From NCBI GenBank assembly GCA_023404345.1, contig JAEYCB010000025.1:1-64000 (forward strand): DNA of 64,000 bases. The letters run 5' to 3'. Shown here piece after piece: positions 35,251 through 44,902 of the stretch (position 1 is its first letter; each line of letters begins with the position of its first letter). This DNA comes from Bacillota bacterium. Its GTDB lineage: Bacteria > Bacillota > Clostridia > Christensenellales > Aristaeellaceae. The position numbers were made by a program, and so were the translations under genes. A model generated the notes under the pieces. That model did not search any database, was not told the origin of the DNA, and saw only the letters and a program-made list of their open reading frames with translations.

Positions 35251-38200
35251 TTACTTCGTTATTTCATGAGTCGCACTGCTCTCCTGCTCCCGCATCAGGT
35301 CATGTACCCGTGTTATCACGAGAATTGCCAGTTCCAGTGCAGCAGGTGCATCCAGACCGCGCTGCGCCAGCACAAGTTCGGCCGTGCGTCCAGCGGAAAA
35401 GCGCAAGCGGCTGTCCGCGCGGCTCACGGCGTCAAACAGACGGCCCGGATCGGGCAAAAAGCGGCTGTCAATCCGCATATGCACGCCATCAGGCCGCAAA
35501 AACAGATGGCTCACACCCAGCTTTCTCGTCACACCGCGCAGCTGGGCAATGCGCATCAGGTTCTCCACCGGCTCCGGCACGTCGCCAAAGCGGTCGATCA
35601 GTTCCTCCTCGATGTCCAGCCGTCCATTTTCGTCCTGAATCATGGCAATGCGCTTGTAGATCTCTACGCGCAGCTTTTCCTCCGGCACATAGCTTTCGGG
35701 CAGGTAGGCATCCACAGCCAGTTCCACGCGGGTATCCAGCTCCGGGGTGACCTCCACGCCCTGTGCTTCGTTTACAGCCTGCTCGATGAGCTTTAAATAC
35801 ATGTCGTAACCCACGGTACTCATGTGTCCGCTTTGTTGGGGCCCCAGCACATCGCCTGCGCCACGGATTTCCAGATCGCGCATAGCGATGCGGTAACCTG
35901 CGCCAAACTCCGTAAATTCCCGGATAGCCGAAAGGCGCTGGTCTGCCGTTTCAGACAGCAGTTTGTTGGCCCGCACAGTCAAGTAAGCATAAGCCTGCCG
36001 GTTGCTGCGGCCCACGCGCCCACGTATCTGGTATAGCTGAGACAGACCGAAGCGGTCTGCATCAAAGACGATCAGCGTATTGGCCTCAGGTACATCCAGC
36101 CCACTTTCCACAATGGTGGTGCACAAAAGCACGTCATAGGCCCCGGCATAGAAGTCCAGCATTATGTCTTCCAGCGCGTTTTCGCGCATTTGCCCGTGAG
36201 CGATGCCAATACGTGCCTCGGGCACCAGTTGATGCAGACGGTCGTACATCTTTTCAATGCTGCGTACGCGGTTGTAAAGAAAATACCCCTGCCCCCCGCG
36301 CGAAAGTTCCCGCCGAATGGCCTCGCTGATTACGTTGTCGTCGTATTCCATCACATAAGTTTTGACGGGCAGACGCTCCTCCGGCGGCGTTTCCAGAATA
36401 CTCATGTCGCGGATGCCAGCCATGCTCATGTGCAGTGTGCGCGGGATCGGCGTGGCTGACAGGGTGAGCACATCGACACGGGTTTTCATATGTTGAATGC
36501 TTTCTTTATGGCTGACGCCGAAGCGTTGTTCCTCATCCACGATGAGCAGCCCCAGATCCTTAAACTGCACGTCTTTGTTGAGCAGACGGTGTGTGCCCAC
36601 CACCAGATCCAGTTCACCCTCTCGAAGTTTGCGGGCAATTTCACGCTGTTCCTTGGGCGTGCGGAAGCGGCTGAGCATATCAAACTTCACAGGGAAGCCC
36701 GCAAAGCGTTTTTTGATGGTGTTGTAATGCTGCTGCACCAAAATGGTGGTGGGGGCCAAAATCGCCACCTGCTTGCCCTCCACAACGGCCTTAAAGGCTG
36801 CACGCAGAGCCACTTCGGTTTTGCCATAGCCCACGTCGCCGCATAGCAGGCGATCCATGTTGCGGGGGCTTTCCATGTCAGCTTCAATCTGAGCCACGCT
36901 CTTTTGCTGGTCCTCGGTCAGCTCGTAAGGAAACATATCCTCAAATTCCTGCTGCCAGGGGTTGTCGTGGCTGAAAGCATAACCGGTTTCACGCGAGCGC
37001 CTGGCATATAGCTCAGCCAGGTCGAAGGCTAGCTTTTTAAGTCCCGACTTTACCTTGCTCTTTTGGCGCTCCCATTCCTGCCCACCCAGACGGTTGAGCT
37101 TGGGAGCAGCGTTTTCAGAGCCGATGAACTTGGTCACCCGGTCAAACTGATCTGCAGGCACATAGAGCTTATCGTTGCCCGCGTATTGGATGAGCAGGTA
37201 ATCGCGTTTGGCCCCGTCGTTTTCCAGCTGCACCACACCTTTAAACAGGCCCACGCCGTGCAGGTCATGCACCACATAGTCACCGGTTTTCAGGTCTGTA
37301 AAGGAAGCTATGCGCTCGCCTGCGGTCTGCTTTTTACGGGCGCGCTGATAGGCAGTGCCATAAATATCGGAATCGCTGAGCACACATAGTCCGGCTGACA
37401 GGTGCACAAAGCCCTTGGCGTAGGAGACCGGCAGCAACAGTACCTCTCGCGCAATAATGTTGCCGTCCAGCGTTGGGCAGTAGGAGGCAGGCATGTTCTG
37501 CGCTGCCAATGCAGATTGCAGCCTGCGGCCGCGCGCCTCGCCACCGGTGAGCAGCACCACGCACGCACCTTCCTGCTTCCATTTAGCAATATCCTGGCAC
37601 AGCGGCTCCAAGCGGCTCTGATATGGCATGGAAGGCTTGGAACCAAAAGCGATGGCCTCGCCCGGCACAAAGCGGCCAAAGGTGCCCACCGAGTCGCTCA
37701 GGCACACGCTGGGACGGCCTTCGAGGTCTGCAAGCAGGTCGTCATAGGTGAAGCGAAGGTCCTTTTGCGCATCAAACGCATCGCCGCGGAGGCGGGCATC
37801 CTCATATGCTTCCGAAAAAGCATCGGCGGCAGCGCGCAGGCGGACCTGATACTGGTCCGGGCGGTCCAGCAGCACAATGGGATTGTCCAGATAGTCGGTC
37901 ACCAGCACCGTGTCGTCCAGAAGCACGTTCATCCACATGGGCGCAGTGCGGATCACCTGTCCCGCACGCACACGATCCACGTCGTCCAGATGGCGTTTCC
38001 AGGCAGCACGCGCCTCTGCCCCAGGGTCTCCGGAACGGTCGCTGGCCTTTGCATCACCCTGCGGCCGCGCAAGCAGATCCTCAGTGGCTTCCAGCGCATC
38101 CAGGCCGCTTAAAAAGTCATCCAGAGAATCCAGCCCATCCGCTCTTGGCGCTGCATGTGCGAAGGCAGATGCCTCCATGGCACGGCCCACGCCCTTTTCC

Positions 38201-38928
38201 AGTGCCTCCTTCAGACGGGCTGCAGCGGTTTGCACATCGGCAACCAGGCATTCAGTGGCAGGCGCGATACGCGCCCCCTTTACCCTAGCGATGCTGCGCT
38301 GGCTGATGCAGTCAAAGCGACGCAGGCTGTCGATCTCATCGTCAAAAAACTCAATGCGAAGCGCTTCGGCGGCATTGGCGGGAAATACGTCCACAATCGC
38401 GCCGCGCATAGCGCACTGTCCTCGTCCTTCTACCATGGGTACGCGCTCATATCCGCTGCGGATGAGCGCGTCCATCAGGCGTTCAGGGGGATAGCGCCTG
38501 CCCTCTGAAAGTTCAATCATGGCGCTTTGAAAGCGTGCGCGAGGCACACAGCGGTCCAGCATCGCGTCCACGCTGGCGCATAGCACCCGCACGCGCCCCG
38601 CTGCCAGGCCCTCCAGCACGCTCAGACGCTGCCAGGCGCTTTCGCGGCTCATGGCTGCACGGCTGAACTGTACATCGCGCGCAGGTAACACAGCACATCC
38701 CTCGCCGGTCAGGCGCTCTACATCCTGAGCCTGTCTCTGGGCGGCAAGTTCCGTGGCTGAAATCAGCAGCACAGGCCGCCCCGTTGCATGTGCCAGCGCG
38801 GCGGCTGCAAACGGTCGCTCCCCCTCGGCAATTTCATACAAAGCCGTACAGCCAGTCTCTCCTACGCGTTCCAGCAGTCGCTTCCAGGCGGGCAGGCTTT
38901 GGTAGGCGGTAAAAAGGCCTTCGTTCAT
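35251..38928 (-). CDS. mfd: Transcription-repair coupling factor Mfd
   Basis: This 1225-residue ATPase removes stalled RNA polymerase and recruits UvrA. It has an N-terminal UvrB-like module, a CarD-like RNA-polymerase-interaction domain (TGDYVVHDLHGVGLFKGV) and a RecG-like translocase with Walker A GDVGYGKTE (near residue 690) and the helicase box VDEEQRFGV. The C-terminal TRCF domain closes the protein. It is slightly longer than usual because of an extended segment near 250-330. Its start overlaps the pth stop in ATGA, so both are one operon. Confidence 0.96.
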   Translation of the reverse strand: MNEGLFTAYQSLPAWKRLLERVGETGCTALYEIAEGERPFAAAALAHATGRPVLLISATELAAQRQAQDVERLTGEGCAVLPARDVQFSRAAMSRESAWQRLSVLEGLAAGRVRVLCASVDAMLDRCVPRARFQSAMIELSEGRRYPPERLMDALIRSGYERVPMVEGRGQCAMRGAIVDVFPANAAEALRIEFFDDEIDSLRRFDCISQRSIARVKGARIAPATECLVADVQTAAARLKEALEKGVGRAMEASAFAHAAPRADGLDSLDDFLSGLDALEATEDLLARPQGDAKASDRSGDPGAEARAAWKRHLDDVDRVRAGQVIRTAPMWMNVLLDDTVLVTDYLDNPIVLLDRPDQYQVRLRAAADAFSEAYEDARLRGDAFDAQKDLRFTYDDLLADLEGRPSVCLSDSVGTFGRFVPGEAIAFGSKPSMPYQSRLEPLCQDIAKWKQEGACVVLLTGGEARGRRLQSALAAQNMPASYCPTLDGNIIAREVLLLPVSYAKGFVHLSAGLCVLSDSDIYGTAYQRARKKQTAGERIASFTDLKTGDYVVHDLHGVGLFKGVVQLENDGAKRDYLLIQYAGNDKLYVPADQFDRVTKFIGSENAAPKLNRLGGQEWERQKSKVKSGLKKLAFDLAELYARRSRETGYAFSHDNPWQQEFEDMFPYELTEDQQKSVAQIEADMESPRNMDRLLCGDVGYGKTEVALRAAFKAVVEGKQVAILAPTTILVQQHYNTIKKRFAGFPVKFDMLSRFRTPKEQREIARKLREGELDLVVGTHRLLNKDVQFKDLGLLIVDEEQRFGVSHKESIQHMKTRVDVLTLSATPIPRTLHMSMAGIRDMSILETPPEERLPVKTYVMEYDDNVISEAIRRELSRGGQGYFLYNRVRSIEKMYDRLHQLVPEARIGIAHGQMRENALEDIMLDFYAGAYDVLLCTTIVESGLDVPEANTLIVFDADRFGLSQLYQIRGRVGRSNRQAYAYLTVRANKLLSETADQRLSAIREFTEFGAGYRIAMRDLEIRGAGDVLGPQQSGHMSTVGYDMYLKLIEQAVNEAQGVEVTPELDTRVELAVDAYLPESYVPEEKLRVEIYKRIAMIQDENGRLDIEEELIDRFGDVPEPVENLMRIAQLRGVTRKLGVSHLFLRPDGVHMRIDSRFLPDPGRLFDAVSRADSRLRFSAGRTAELVLAQRGLDAPAALELAILVITRVHDLMREQESSATHEITK

Positions 38929-39533
38929 GCGTCGGCTCCTTCGGCGGGTTCGGGCGGTTTTTTGGTCTTTTTGGTGTTATACTTGCACATGGCGCTTTCC
39001 ACACCATTTTCGATGTACTCTATAATGGCATCGGCTGCCAAAGCATAAGCTGCATCAGCAGTTTGTTGTTCCTCGCCTGGCAGATAATGACCCAGCACCC
39101 AATCGGCCAACTCATAGCCCGGCCTGCGCTGCCCCACTCCTACCCGCAGGCGGGGGAAATTTTCGTATCCCAGCAACCCCACAATGCTGCGCATGCCATT
39201 ATGCGTGCCAGCACTTCCGTTTTTGCGAATACGGATAGACCCCTGTGGCAAATCCACGTCATCGTAGACCACCATCAGATTTTCTGGGGGCAGGCGATAC
39301 CAGCTGACAAGGCGGGACACAGCCTCGCCGCTCAGATTCATATAGGTTTGCGGCAAAGCAAGGATGGTCTTTTGACCGGCGATGAAGCATTCCCCCACCA
39401 GGGCGTTGTCACGTTCCCGCCCGATGGTCACGCCCAGCTTCCGAGCCAGCGTTTCCACCACATCAAAGCCCACATTATGGCGAGTGTGGGCATATTTGGC
39501 GCCGGGGTTTCCCAAACCGACGATCAGATACAT
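38925..39533 (-). CDS. pth: Peptidyl-tRNA hydrolase
   Basis: This is a 202-residue enzyme that recycles peptidyl-tRNA. The motifs LIVGLGNPGAKYAHTRHNVGF (with the catalytic His), PQTYMNLSGEAV and VVYDDVDLPQGSIRIRKNGS are intact. The ATG at 39533 follows AAGGAG. The C-terminal tail is longer than usual (KKTKKPPEPAEGADA). It lies upstream of mfd, the common Bacillota gene order. Confidence 0.96.
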   Translation of the reverse strand: MYLIVGLGNPGAKYAHTRHNVGFDVVETLARKLGVTIGRERDNALVGECFIAGQKTILALPQTYMNLSGEAVSRLVSWYRLPPENLMVVYDDVDLPQGSIRIRKNGSAGTHNGMRSIVGLLGYENFPRLRVGVGQRRPGYELADWVLGHYLPGEEQQTADAAYALAADAIIEYIENGVESAMCKYNTKKTKKPPEPAEGADA

Positions 39534-39635
39534 AGCATTTTCTCCTTTTGAATCAAGCACACGGCGGCACCCATGGTTCCAGCCGCGAACGCCGCTATTG
39601 TAGCATATCCGAAAACAAGCGTGCAAGGCGAATCA

Positions 39636-41174
39636 TCAGGCCTTTTGGCGTTTTTCGCCACTGCGCACAAAAAGCGGGCGGTCCAGCGCCATGGCGGCCA
39701 AAAGCACATACAATGGCGCAAAAATAAACAGGTAGCGTGGCCACACCTCAAACAGCAGCAGATAGGCAGTAGCCCCGATCAATGCAAGGGTCAGCACCTG
39801 TACAGCGGGATAGCGGCGGCATACAAAGGAAGCAATCGCACATAGTGCAAGCACCGCCAGCCACAAGCCCTGTGCCAGCGTATGGCATAGAGGATTGAGA
39901 CTCCCCCGATGGTGATAGAGGCTACGGACAAAGGTACTCAGTGCGTCTGTACGTCGTGGTATTTCCAGGTCCAGAAAACTGGAATTGGCGGCGAAACTGC
40001 CGTCGGCATACGCTTTATACATTTTAATTGTGAAGAAGCGCACGTTGCCCCATAGCCCCTTCTCACACAGACGCTCCCATGCCCTGTGCAGGTTGGCCTG
40101 CTGGCGGTCGGCCAGGGATTCGAACGACTGGGAAAAAGTTACGTCATCAGGCGAATGTCCGCCATAGGTTTCGCCATTCATGCCCAGCATCAGGTAGTGT
40201 GTCTCGCTCAGCTGCTCCTCAGGTGTAACGCTGCCCGCCAGATAGGCCGTGGATGCGCGCTGAAACGCCTGCCCCGGCAAAGCTCCCAGCACAAGGGCAG
40301 CAATCACCGCCAGCACGCCTTTCCATGCAGAAGCGGAAAAATCCCGGCGTCCCAAAAAGCGGCACAGTGCCAGCAAGCCCATTGCAATAAGCACGATCAG
40401 CACCGTTGGCTTAATGGCTGCGCCGGCAAAGCACGCCAGCGAAACAAGCCCCCATTTGAGCGCCGGGCGCCGTACCGTCAGCCATGCATACAGTGCCAGC
40501 ACAGGAAACAGCACCGCCCATGTATCGGTATATGGATAAAGCACATACGGGGACAGAGCAATCCACAGAATGGATACCGCCGCAGCGAAGCCCCTTGCCC
40601 ACCGGCTTTGGGTCATACATTGGGCGCAGCGCACCGTAAAATAGGCCGTCAGATTGAGCAGGACCGCATCCAGATACGGCAGGACCACAAATGGCACTGC
40701 CAGCCCCAGCTTCACTGCCACCCACATGGGCACAGCCTGCAAAACTGTCAGCGGCGCATTGTTGGGGCACAGGCGGAAGTAATCAGCAGCGGTCAACGCC
40801 TGCCCTCGCGCTAGCTCCTCAGCCGTGCCATAGACATTGGCAATATCCCAGCCCATCTTGTACCAGGCACAGCGCACCACCACCAGCTGCACCGCCAGCA
40901 CAGCAACCATTAGCGCTCGAATGCGCCACAAAGCCCCTTTGTTATCGGAGCGTGTATCCGCCGTCTCCAGCCGGGCACGGCCCCACAAGAGCAGTGCTAC
41001 GACTGCCAGCGCCGCAGGACACAGGGCCAGGTTGCTTGCAAGGCTCAGGTTTTGATAGTACTGGGACAGCGCGGGCTGGCCCAGTATCAGCAACCCCAGC
41101 ACAAAAATAAACATCACGCCCGCCACAGCGCTCCACACGGCTGGCAGGGAAAAGCGATTGTGTTCAGACCGCAT
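39636..41174 (-). CDS. Membrane glycosyltransferase/mannosyltransferase-like protein (GT39 style)
   Basis: This is a 512-residue integral membrane protein with about 11 hydrophobic segments. The first extracytoplasmic loop (GWDIANVYGTAEELARG) contains an Asp as in ArnT/PMT-type GT-C enzymes, which use lipid-linked sugar donors. The start at 41174 follows AAGGGG; frame sequence further upstream overlaps rnpB and is not coding. It probably glycosylates a cell-wall or surface molecule. The precise substrate is unknown. Confidence 0.7.
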   Translation of the reverse strand: MRSEHNRFSLPAVWSAVAGVMFIFVLGLLILGQPALSQYYQNLSLASNLALCPAALAVVALLLWGRARLETADTRSDNKGALWRIRALMVAVLAVQLVVVRCAWYKMGWDIANVYGTAEELARGQALTAADYFRLCPNNAPLTVLQAVPMWVAVKLGLAVPFVVLPYLDAVLLNLTAYFTVRCAQCMTQSRWARGFAAAVSILWIALSPYVLYPYTDTWAVLFPVLALYAWLTVRRPALKWGLVSLACFAGAAIKPTVLIVLIAMGLLALCRFLGRRDFSASAWKGVLAVIAALVLGALPGQAFQRASTAYLAGSVTPEEQLSETHYLMLGMNGETYGGHSPDDVTFSQSFESLADRQQANLHRAWERLCEKGLWGNVRFFTIKMYKAYADGSFAANSSFLDLEIPRRTDALSTFVRSLYHHRGSLNPLCHTLAQGLWLAVLALCAIASFVCRRYPAVQVLTLALIGATAYLLLFEVWPRYLFIFAPLYVLLAAMALDRPLFVRSGEKRQKA

Positions 41175-41210
41175 GCAACGGCACGCCCCTTCCTGATTTG
41201 GCGATACGAC

Positions 41211-41232
41211 AAAAAGCGGGCATCCATCCCGC
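41211..41232 (-). terminator. Terminator of rnpB
   Basis: A GCGGG/CCCGC stem (41216-41220 with 41228-41232) is followed on the minus strand by TTTTT. It sits directly after the RNase P RNA. Confidence 0.7.
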
Positions 41233-41235
41233 CTG

Positions 41236-41590
41236 TAAAGGTGCTGCCGGCGCGGTCGTAAGCCGAGTTCTGTCGTTGGACGATCATCTATCTCCACCGT
41301 GCGTTGCCGCACGGCTGAAGCGATCTCTTTGAGAGCACGACGGGCCGCCGTATTGCTCCCGGTCGGATCTTGCATCGGGTGGGGTTTACAGCGCAAACCT
41401 GTTACCAGGCCGCGGGTGAGCTCTTACCTCGCCTTTCCATCCTTGCTCCGCACATGATGCGCGGGGCGGTCTATCTCTGTTGCACTTTCCTTGAAGTTGC
41501 CTTCACCGGCCGTTAGCCGGCACCCTGCCCTATGATGCTCGGACTTTCCTCATGGCATGCCACGCGATCGCCTGGCCGCCCGGACAGCTT
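41236..41590 (-). ncRNA. rnpB: RNase P RNA
   Basis: The minus strand carries the conserved RNase P RNA blocks: GAGGAAAGTCCGAGC near the 5' end, the AGGGTGCCGGCTAACGGCC region, CAACAGAGATAGACCGCCC in the middle, and ACAGAACTCGGCTTACGACC near the 3' end. The RNA matures tRNA 5' ends. The 5' end is estimated from a TATAAA-like -10 just before it; the exact ends are approximate. Confidence 0.93.
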
Positions 41591-41633
41591 TATAAAGGTA
41601 GCACGTTTGGAAATGGGTGTCAAGAGGGAGGCC

Positions 41634-42146
41634 CTACTCGTTAATGGCCTCGATGCCTAAGCGTGCAGCCTGACGCATACGCTCTCTGATTTTCTCCAGC
41701 ACCTGCGGTGCCAGCGGTTCCCAATCACAGTTCTCACAGACGATACGCAGCGGCTGGCGCGACCTATAGGAGCGGGTTGGGTTGCCCGGAAACTTCTGAT
41801 CTGTCACGTTGGGGGCGTCCTCGATGGGTCCCAGCGGCTCGACCACATACACCCGCGCGGGCCCCTCCCCCGCCGCCAGCTCCGCAGCCAGCGCCGCGCC
41901 CTCCTTGCGGGCCGTCAGATAGACGAAATTCGCCGTTTGCCGGCTGCCATAGTTGGAGGTGTGCCCCGGTGTGAGCAAATCGCCGGGCCGCAGGTCCGCC
42001 CGCGTACCATGGTAGAGTGGCCCCGCCTCCCGCACATCCGTGCGCAGGCCCACGGGCGTGAAGGGCCTGGGCGGCTCCCCGCTCATCTCTCCGCTGGTGG
42101 TCAGGCTGTTCCAGGCCCGGGTAAAGTCCGTATCGTCATGTTTCAT
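41634..42146 (-). CDS. arr: NAD+-rifamycin ADP-ribosyltransferase (Arr type)
   Basis: This 170-residue enzyme of the Arr family inactivates rifamycins by ADP-ribosylation. The family motifs YHGTRADLRPGDLLTPG, SNYGSRQTANFVYLT, ARVYVVEPLGPIEDAPNVTD and KFPGNPTRSYRS are all intact. It is about 30 residues longer than the mobile arr genes, the extra being at the N-terminus. The ATG at 42146 follows GGGAGGCGG, and the stop is TAG. It sits between rnpB and guaA with no mobile-element parts nearby, so it seems a resident chromosomal gene. Confidence 0.9.
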   Translation of the reverse strand: MKHDDTDFTRAWNSLTTSGEMSGEPPRPFTPVGLRTDVREAGPLYHGTRADLRPGDLLTPGHTSNYGSRQTANFVYLTARKEGAALAAELAAGEGPARVYVVEPLGPIEDAPNVTDQKFPGNPTRSYRSRQPLRIVCENCDWEPLAPQVLEKIRERMRQAARLGIEAINE

Positions 42147-42219
42147 CACAAGACCGCCTCCCGTTTCATGCCGTCATTCGCGGGTTAGTATATCGCCATG
42201 CCCGCAAAAATACCAGTCT

Positions 42220-42248
42220 TTGTTTTTCCCCCTGGTTTATGCTATACT
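42220..42248 (+). promoter_or_regulatory. guaA promoter
   Basis: TTGTTT (42220-42225) and TATACT (42243-42248) have a 17-base spacer. The leader to the ATG is about 180 bases with a small CCGGC/GCCGG hairpin, but no purine riboswitch pattern could be seen. Confidence 0.6.
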
Positions 42249-42437
42249 GATGGTATGGAGATTCTCCGATACGCGCCGAACATCCATATACAGGCCAAAT
42301 CCGTGGGCGCCGGCAAATGATTCTTTCGCCGGATGCCTCCCCCTCCCTTGCGCACCGCGCCGTTTTGTGGCAAAATAGGCCGTGTTGTGCCGGGACCCTG
42401 CGCCCGGCATCCTGAAAACGGGGGAGGGAACGCAACG

Positions 42438-43982
42438 ATGGAAGCTCCTCAATGCGTTTTGATTCTGGATTTTGGCGGACAATATACCCAGCTGATCGCC
42501 CGGCGCGTGCGCGAGCACGGGGTCTATTCCTGCGTGCTCCCCTGCGGCGCGCCGCTGGCGGATATCCGGGCGCTGCAGCCCAGGGGCATCATTTTCAGCG
42601 GAGGCCCGGCCAGCGTGTTGGATGAGAGCGCTCCTACGGTGGATGAGGGCGTGTTTGCGCTGGGCGTGCCGGTTTTGGGCATCTGTTACGGCATGCAGCT
42701 GATGGCGCATCTCCTGGGCGCGCCGGTGGAACGCGGCGCGCGGCGCGAATACGGCCGCACCGATGTGACCATGGACCGGGTGGACGGCGGGCTGCTGGCG
42801 GGGCTCCAGCCGCGCAGCGCCTGCTGGATGAGCCATACCTATCAGGTGGCGCGTCCCCCGGAGGGCTTTGCGGCCATCGCGCACACCGCGGACTGCCCCG
42901 TGGCCGCCATGGCCGACGAGACGCGCCGGCTCTACGGCGTGCAGTTTCATCCTGAAGTAACGCACACCGAGGAAGGCGCGCGCGTGCTGGAAAACTTTCT
43001 GCTGGATATCTGCGGCTGCGCGGGCGACTGGAGCATGGAGGCCTACGCGGACATGACCATCAGGCAGATCCGCGAGCAGGTGGACGGCGGCACGGTGCTG
43101 CTGGGCCTGTCCGGCGGCGTGGACAGCGCGGTGGCGGCGGCGCTGCTCTATCGCGCCATCGGCAGCCGGCTGACCTGCGTGTATGTGGACCATGGCTTCA
43201 TGCGCGCGGGAGAAAGCGACTATGTGGTGGATGTGTTCACCCGCGTGTTTCCGGTGGAGCTGGTGCATGTGGACGCCTCGGAACGCTTCTTCCGCGATTT
43301 GAAGGGCGTGACCGAGCCGGAGGCGAAGCGCAAGATCATCGGCCGCGACTTTGTGGAGGTCTTCCGCGAAGAGGCGCGCAAGCTGGGCAGGCGCGACCAT
43401 TTCGCCCAGGGCACCATCTACCCCGACGTGATCGAAAGCGGCCACGCACAGGGCAGCGCGGTGATCAAGAGCCACCACAATGTAGGCGGCCTGCCCGCCG
43501 AGCTGGGCTTTGACAGCCTGGTGGAGCCGCTGCGCATGCTCTTTAAGGACGAGGTGCGCCGCCTCGGCCTGACGCTCGGCCTGCCGGAGTCCCTGGTCTA
43601 CCGCCAGCCTTTCCCTGGCCCCGGCCTGGCCATCCGCGTGGTGGGTGAGCTCACACCTGACAAGGTGCGCATCGTGCGTGAAAGCGATCTGATTTTGCGC
43701 GAGGAAATGGCCGCTGCCGGACTGGATAAGCAGGTGTCACAGTATTTTACGGTGCTAACCGGCGCACATTCTGTAGGTGTGATGGGCGATGAGCGCACCT
43801 ATGCCTACGCCGTGGCCCTGCGTGCCGTGACTACCGACGATTTCATGACCGCCGATGTAGCCCGCCTGCCTTATGATCTTCTGGGACGTGTGGCCACTCG
43901 CATTGTTGGTGAGGTAGCAGGATGCAACCGTGTTTTGTACGATGTCACGACGAAGCCGCCGGCGAGTATCGAGTGGGAGTAA
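42438..43982 (+). CDS. guaA: GMP synthase (glutamine-hydrolysing)
   Basis: This is a 514-residue enzyme that converts XMP to GMP. The glutamine amidotransferase domain has Cys in GICYGMQLMAHL and the HPEVTHTEEG His-Glu pair. The ATP-pyrophosphatase domain has the P-loop SGGVDSAVAAAL, and the C-terminal dimerisation domain ends with PPASIEWE. The ATG at 42438 follows GGGAGGG. The purine genes purB and purR lie 9 kb away. Confidence 0.96.
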   Translation: MEAPQCVLILDFGGQYTQLIARRVREHGVYSCVLPCGAPLADIRALQPRGIIFSGGPASVLDESAPTVDEGVFALGVPVLGICYGMQLMAHLLGAPVERGARREYGRTDVTMDRVDGGLLAGLQPRSACWMSHTYQVARPPEGFAAIAHTADCPVAAMADETRRLYGVQFHPEVTHTEEGARVLENFLLDICGCAGDWSMEAYADMTIRQIREQVDGGTVLLGLSGGVDSAVAAALLYRAIGSRLTCVYVDHGFMRAGESDYVVDVFTRVFPVELVHVDASERFFRDLKGVTEPEAKRKIIGRDFVEVFREEARKLGRRDHFAQGTIYPDVIESGHAQGSAVIKSHHNVGGLPAELGFDSLVEPLRMLFKDEVRRLGLTLGLPESLVYRQPFPGPGLAIRVVGELTPDKVRIVRESDLILREEMAAAGLDKQVSQYFTVLTGAHSVGVMGDERTYAYAVALRAVTTDDFMTADVARLPYDLLGRVATRIVGEVAGCNRVLYDVTTKPPASIEWE

Positions 43983-44180
43983 GCGAAGAAATTCACAACG
44001 AAAAAAGATTGGGCAAGGCTATTCTTTCAACCTTGCTCAAATAGAATATAAAGCAAAAATACATGTCCTACTATTCATTCGACTCTACTCCACTCAACGC
44101 ACCCTACAGCCGGTTATAATTTATTGTTTTGCTGTTCAGCGGGAAGAATATCGAAAAATGATAAGTATACCGGAAAAATA

Positions 44181-44231
44181 AAAAACCACCGCCCGATTCC
44201 AACAAAACAAAGGAATCGGGCGGTGGTTTTT
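44181..44231. terminator. Strong bidirectional terminator
   Basis: A perfect 20-bp stem (44181-44200 with 44212-44231) has an 11-base loop, with A-run and T-run flanks. It separates guaA from the redox island. The remaining 43983-44180 spacer holds AT-rich sequence with no gene I can support. Confidence 0.9.
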
Positions 44232-44338
44232 GGAAGTGATTTTATAAATCAATCCGAAAGCAGCATGTTAGAGCCGTCCAGTTTTCGTCCCCATCCATCA
44301 TACCTATTTTCGTGCTATATTCCCACTTCCCTAAAGAG

Positions 44339-44866
44339 TCAATACAGGAACATTCCAAAATAAGTGACCGTATTTTGTCCATTTATATACTTGATGTCTG
44401 CACAGTTGGCCAGCTTCGCCACATGAATTCCAAAGCCCTCCAAAGACGGAAACAACCGTTTTACCTGCCTGCATGGAGCGGAAGGATAGGTGCAGATTTT
44501 ACACCGTTTGCATCCCTCATTGGATAGAAGTAGGAACTCGTGCAGCCAAGGTTTTACCAGTTCATATAATCGGTCACACACATCTTTGAAAGCGCTGTGT
44601 CCCTGCATCATTCCTTCATAGTCAAAGGAATCCTCCAGAGAGTATACAGCATTGAATACCATGGCTGTTTTATACTGAAGGCATCGTGCGCGGCATTCCT
44701 TGACAGTTCCCACAGCTGGAGGGCAGGCCCATGTCGTCCCATACAAACGGCAAACGTTATTTTCGCAAATCTTGCGGATTTCCGGCTCAAAAGGAATCTC
44801 GACCGTTGGAATTATCCCATATTCATGGATACCGATTTCTTTCAAATCGCTTTTTTTCAGTATCAT
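44339..44866 (-). CDS. DUF2284 putative metal-binding protein
   Basis: This 175-residue protein is of the DUF2284 family. Conserved Cys clusters are visible: CRLYGTTWACPP (about 38-50) and CKRCKICTYPSAPC (about 118-131), which may hold iron or an Fe-S cluster. Such proteins often lie next to anaerobic redox genes, and here it follows an EFR1 ferredoxin on the same strand, 36 bases away. Function not established. Confidence 0.8.
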   Translation of the reverse strand: MILKKSDLKEIGIHEYGIIPTVEIPFEPEIRKICENNVCRLYGTTWACPPAVGTVKECRARCLQYKTAMVFNAVYSLEDSFDYEGMMQGHSAFKDVCDRLYELVKPWLHEFLLLSNEGCKRCKICTYPSAPCRQVKRLFPSLEGFGIHVAKLANCADIKYINGQNTVTYFGMFLY

Positions 44867-44902
44867 TCTATTACCTGTTTTCCCAGCCGGACGTTTGCAG
44901 CA

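Noticed and set aside
42249..42437. Purine (guanine) riboswitch ahead of guaA
   Set aside because: The conserved core of the purine aptamer was not found in the leader; only a small hairpin is visible.
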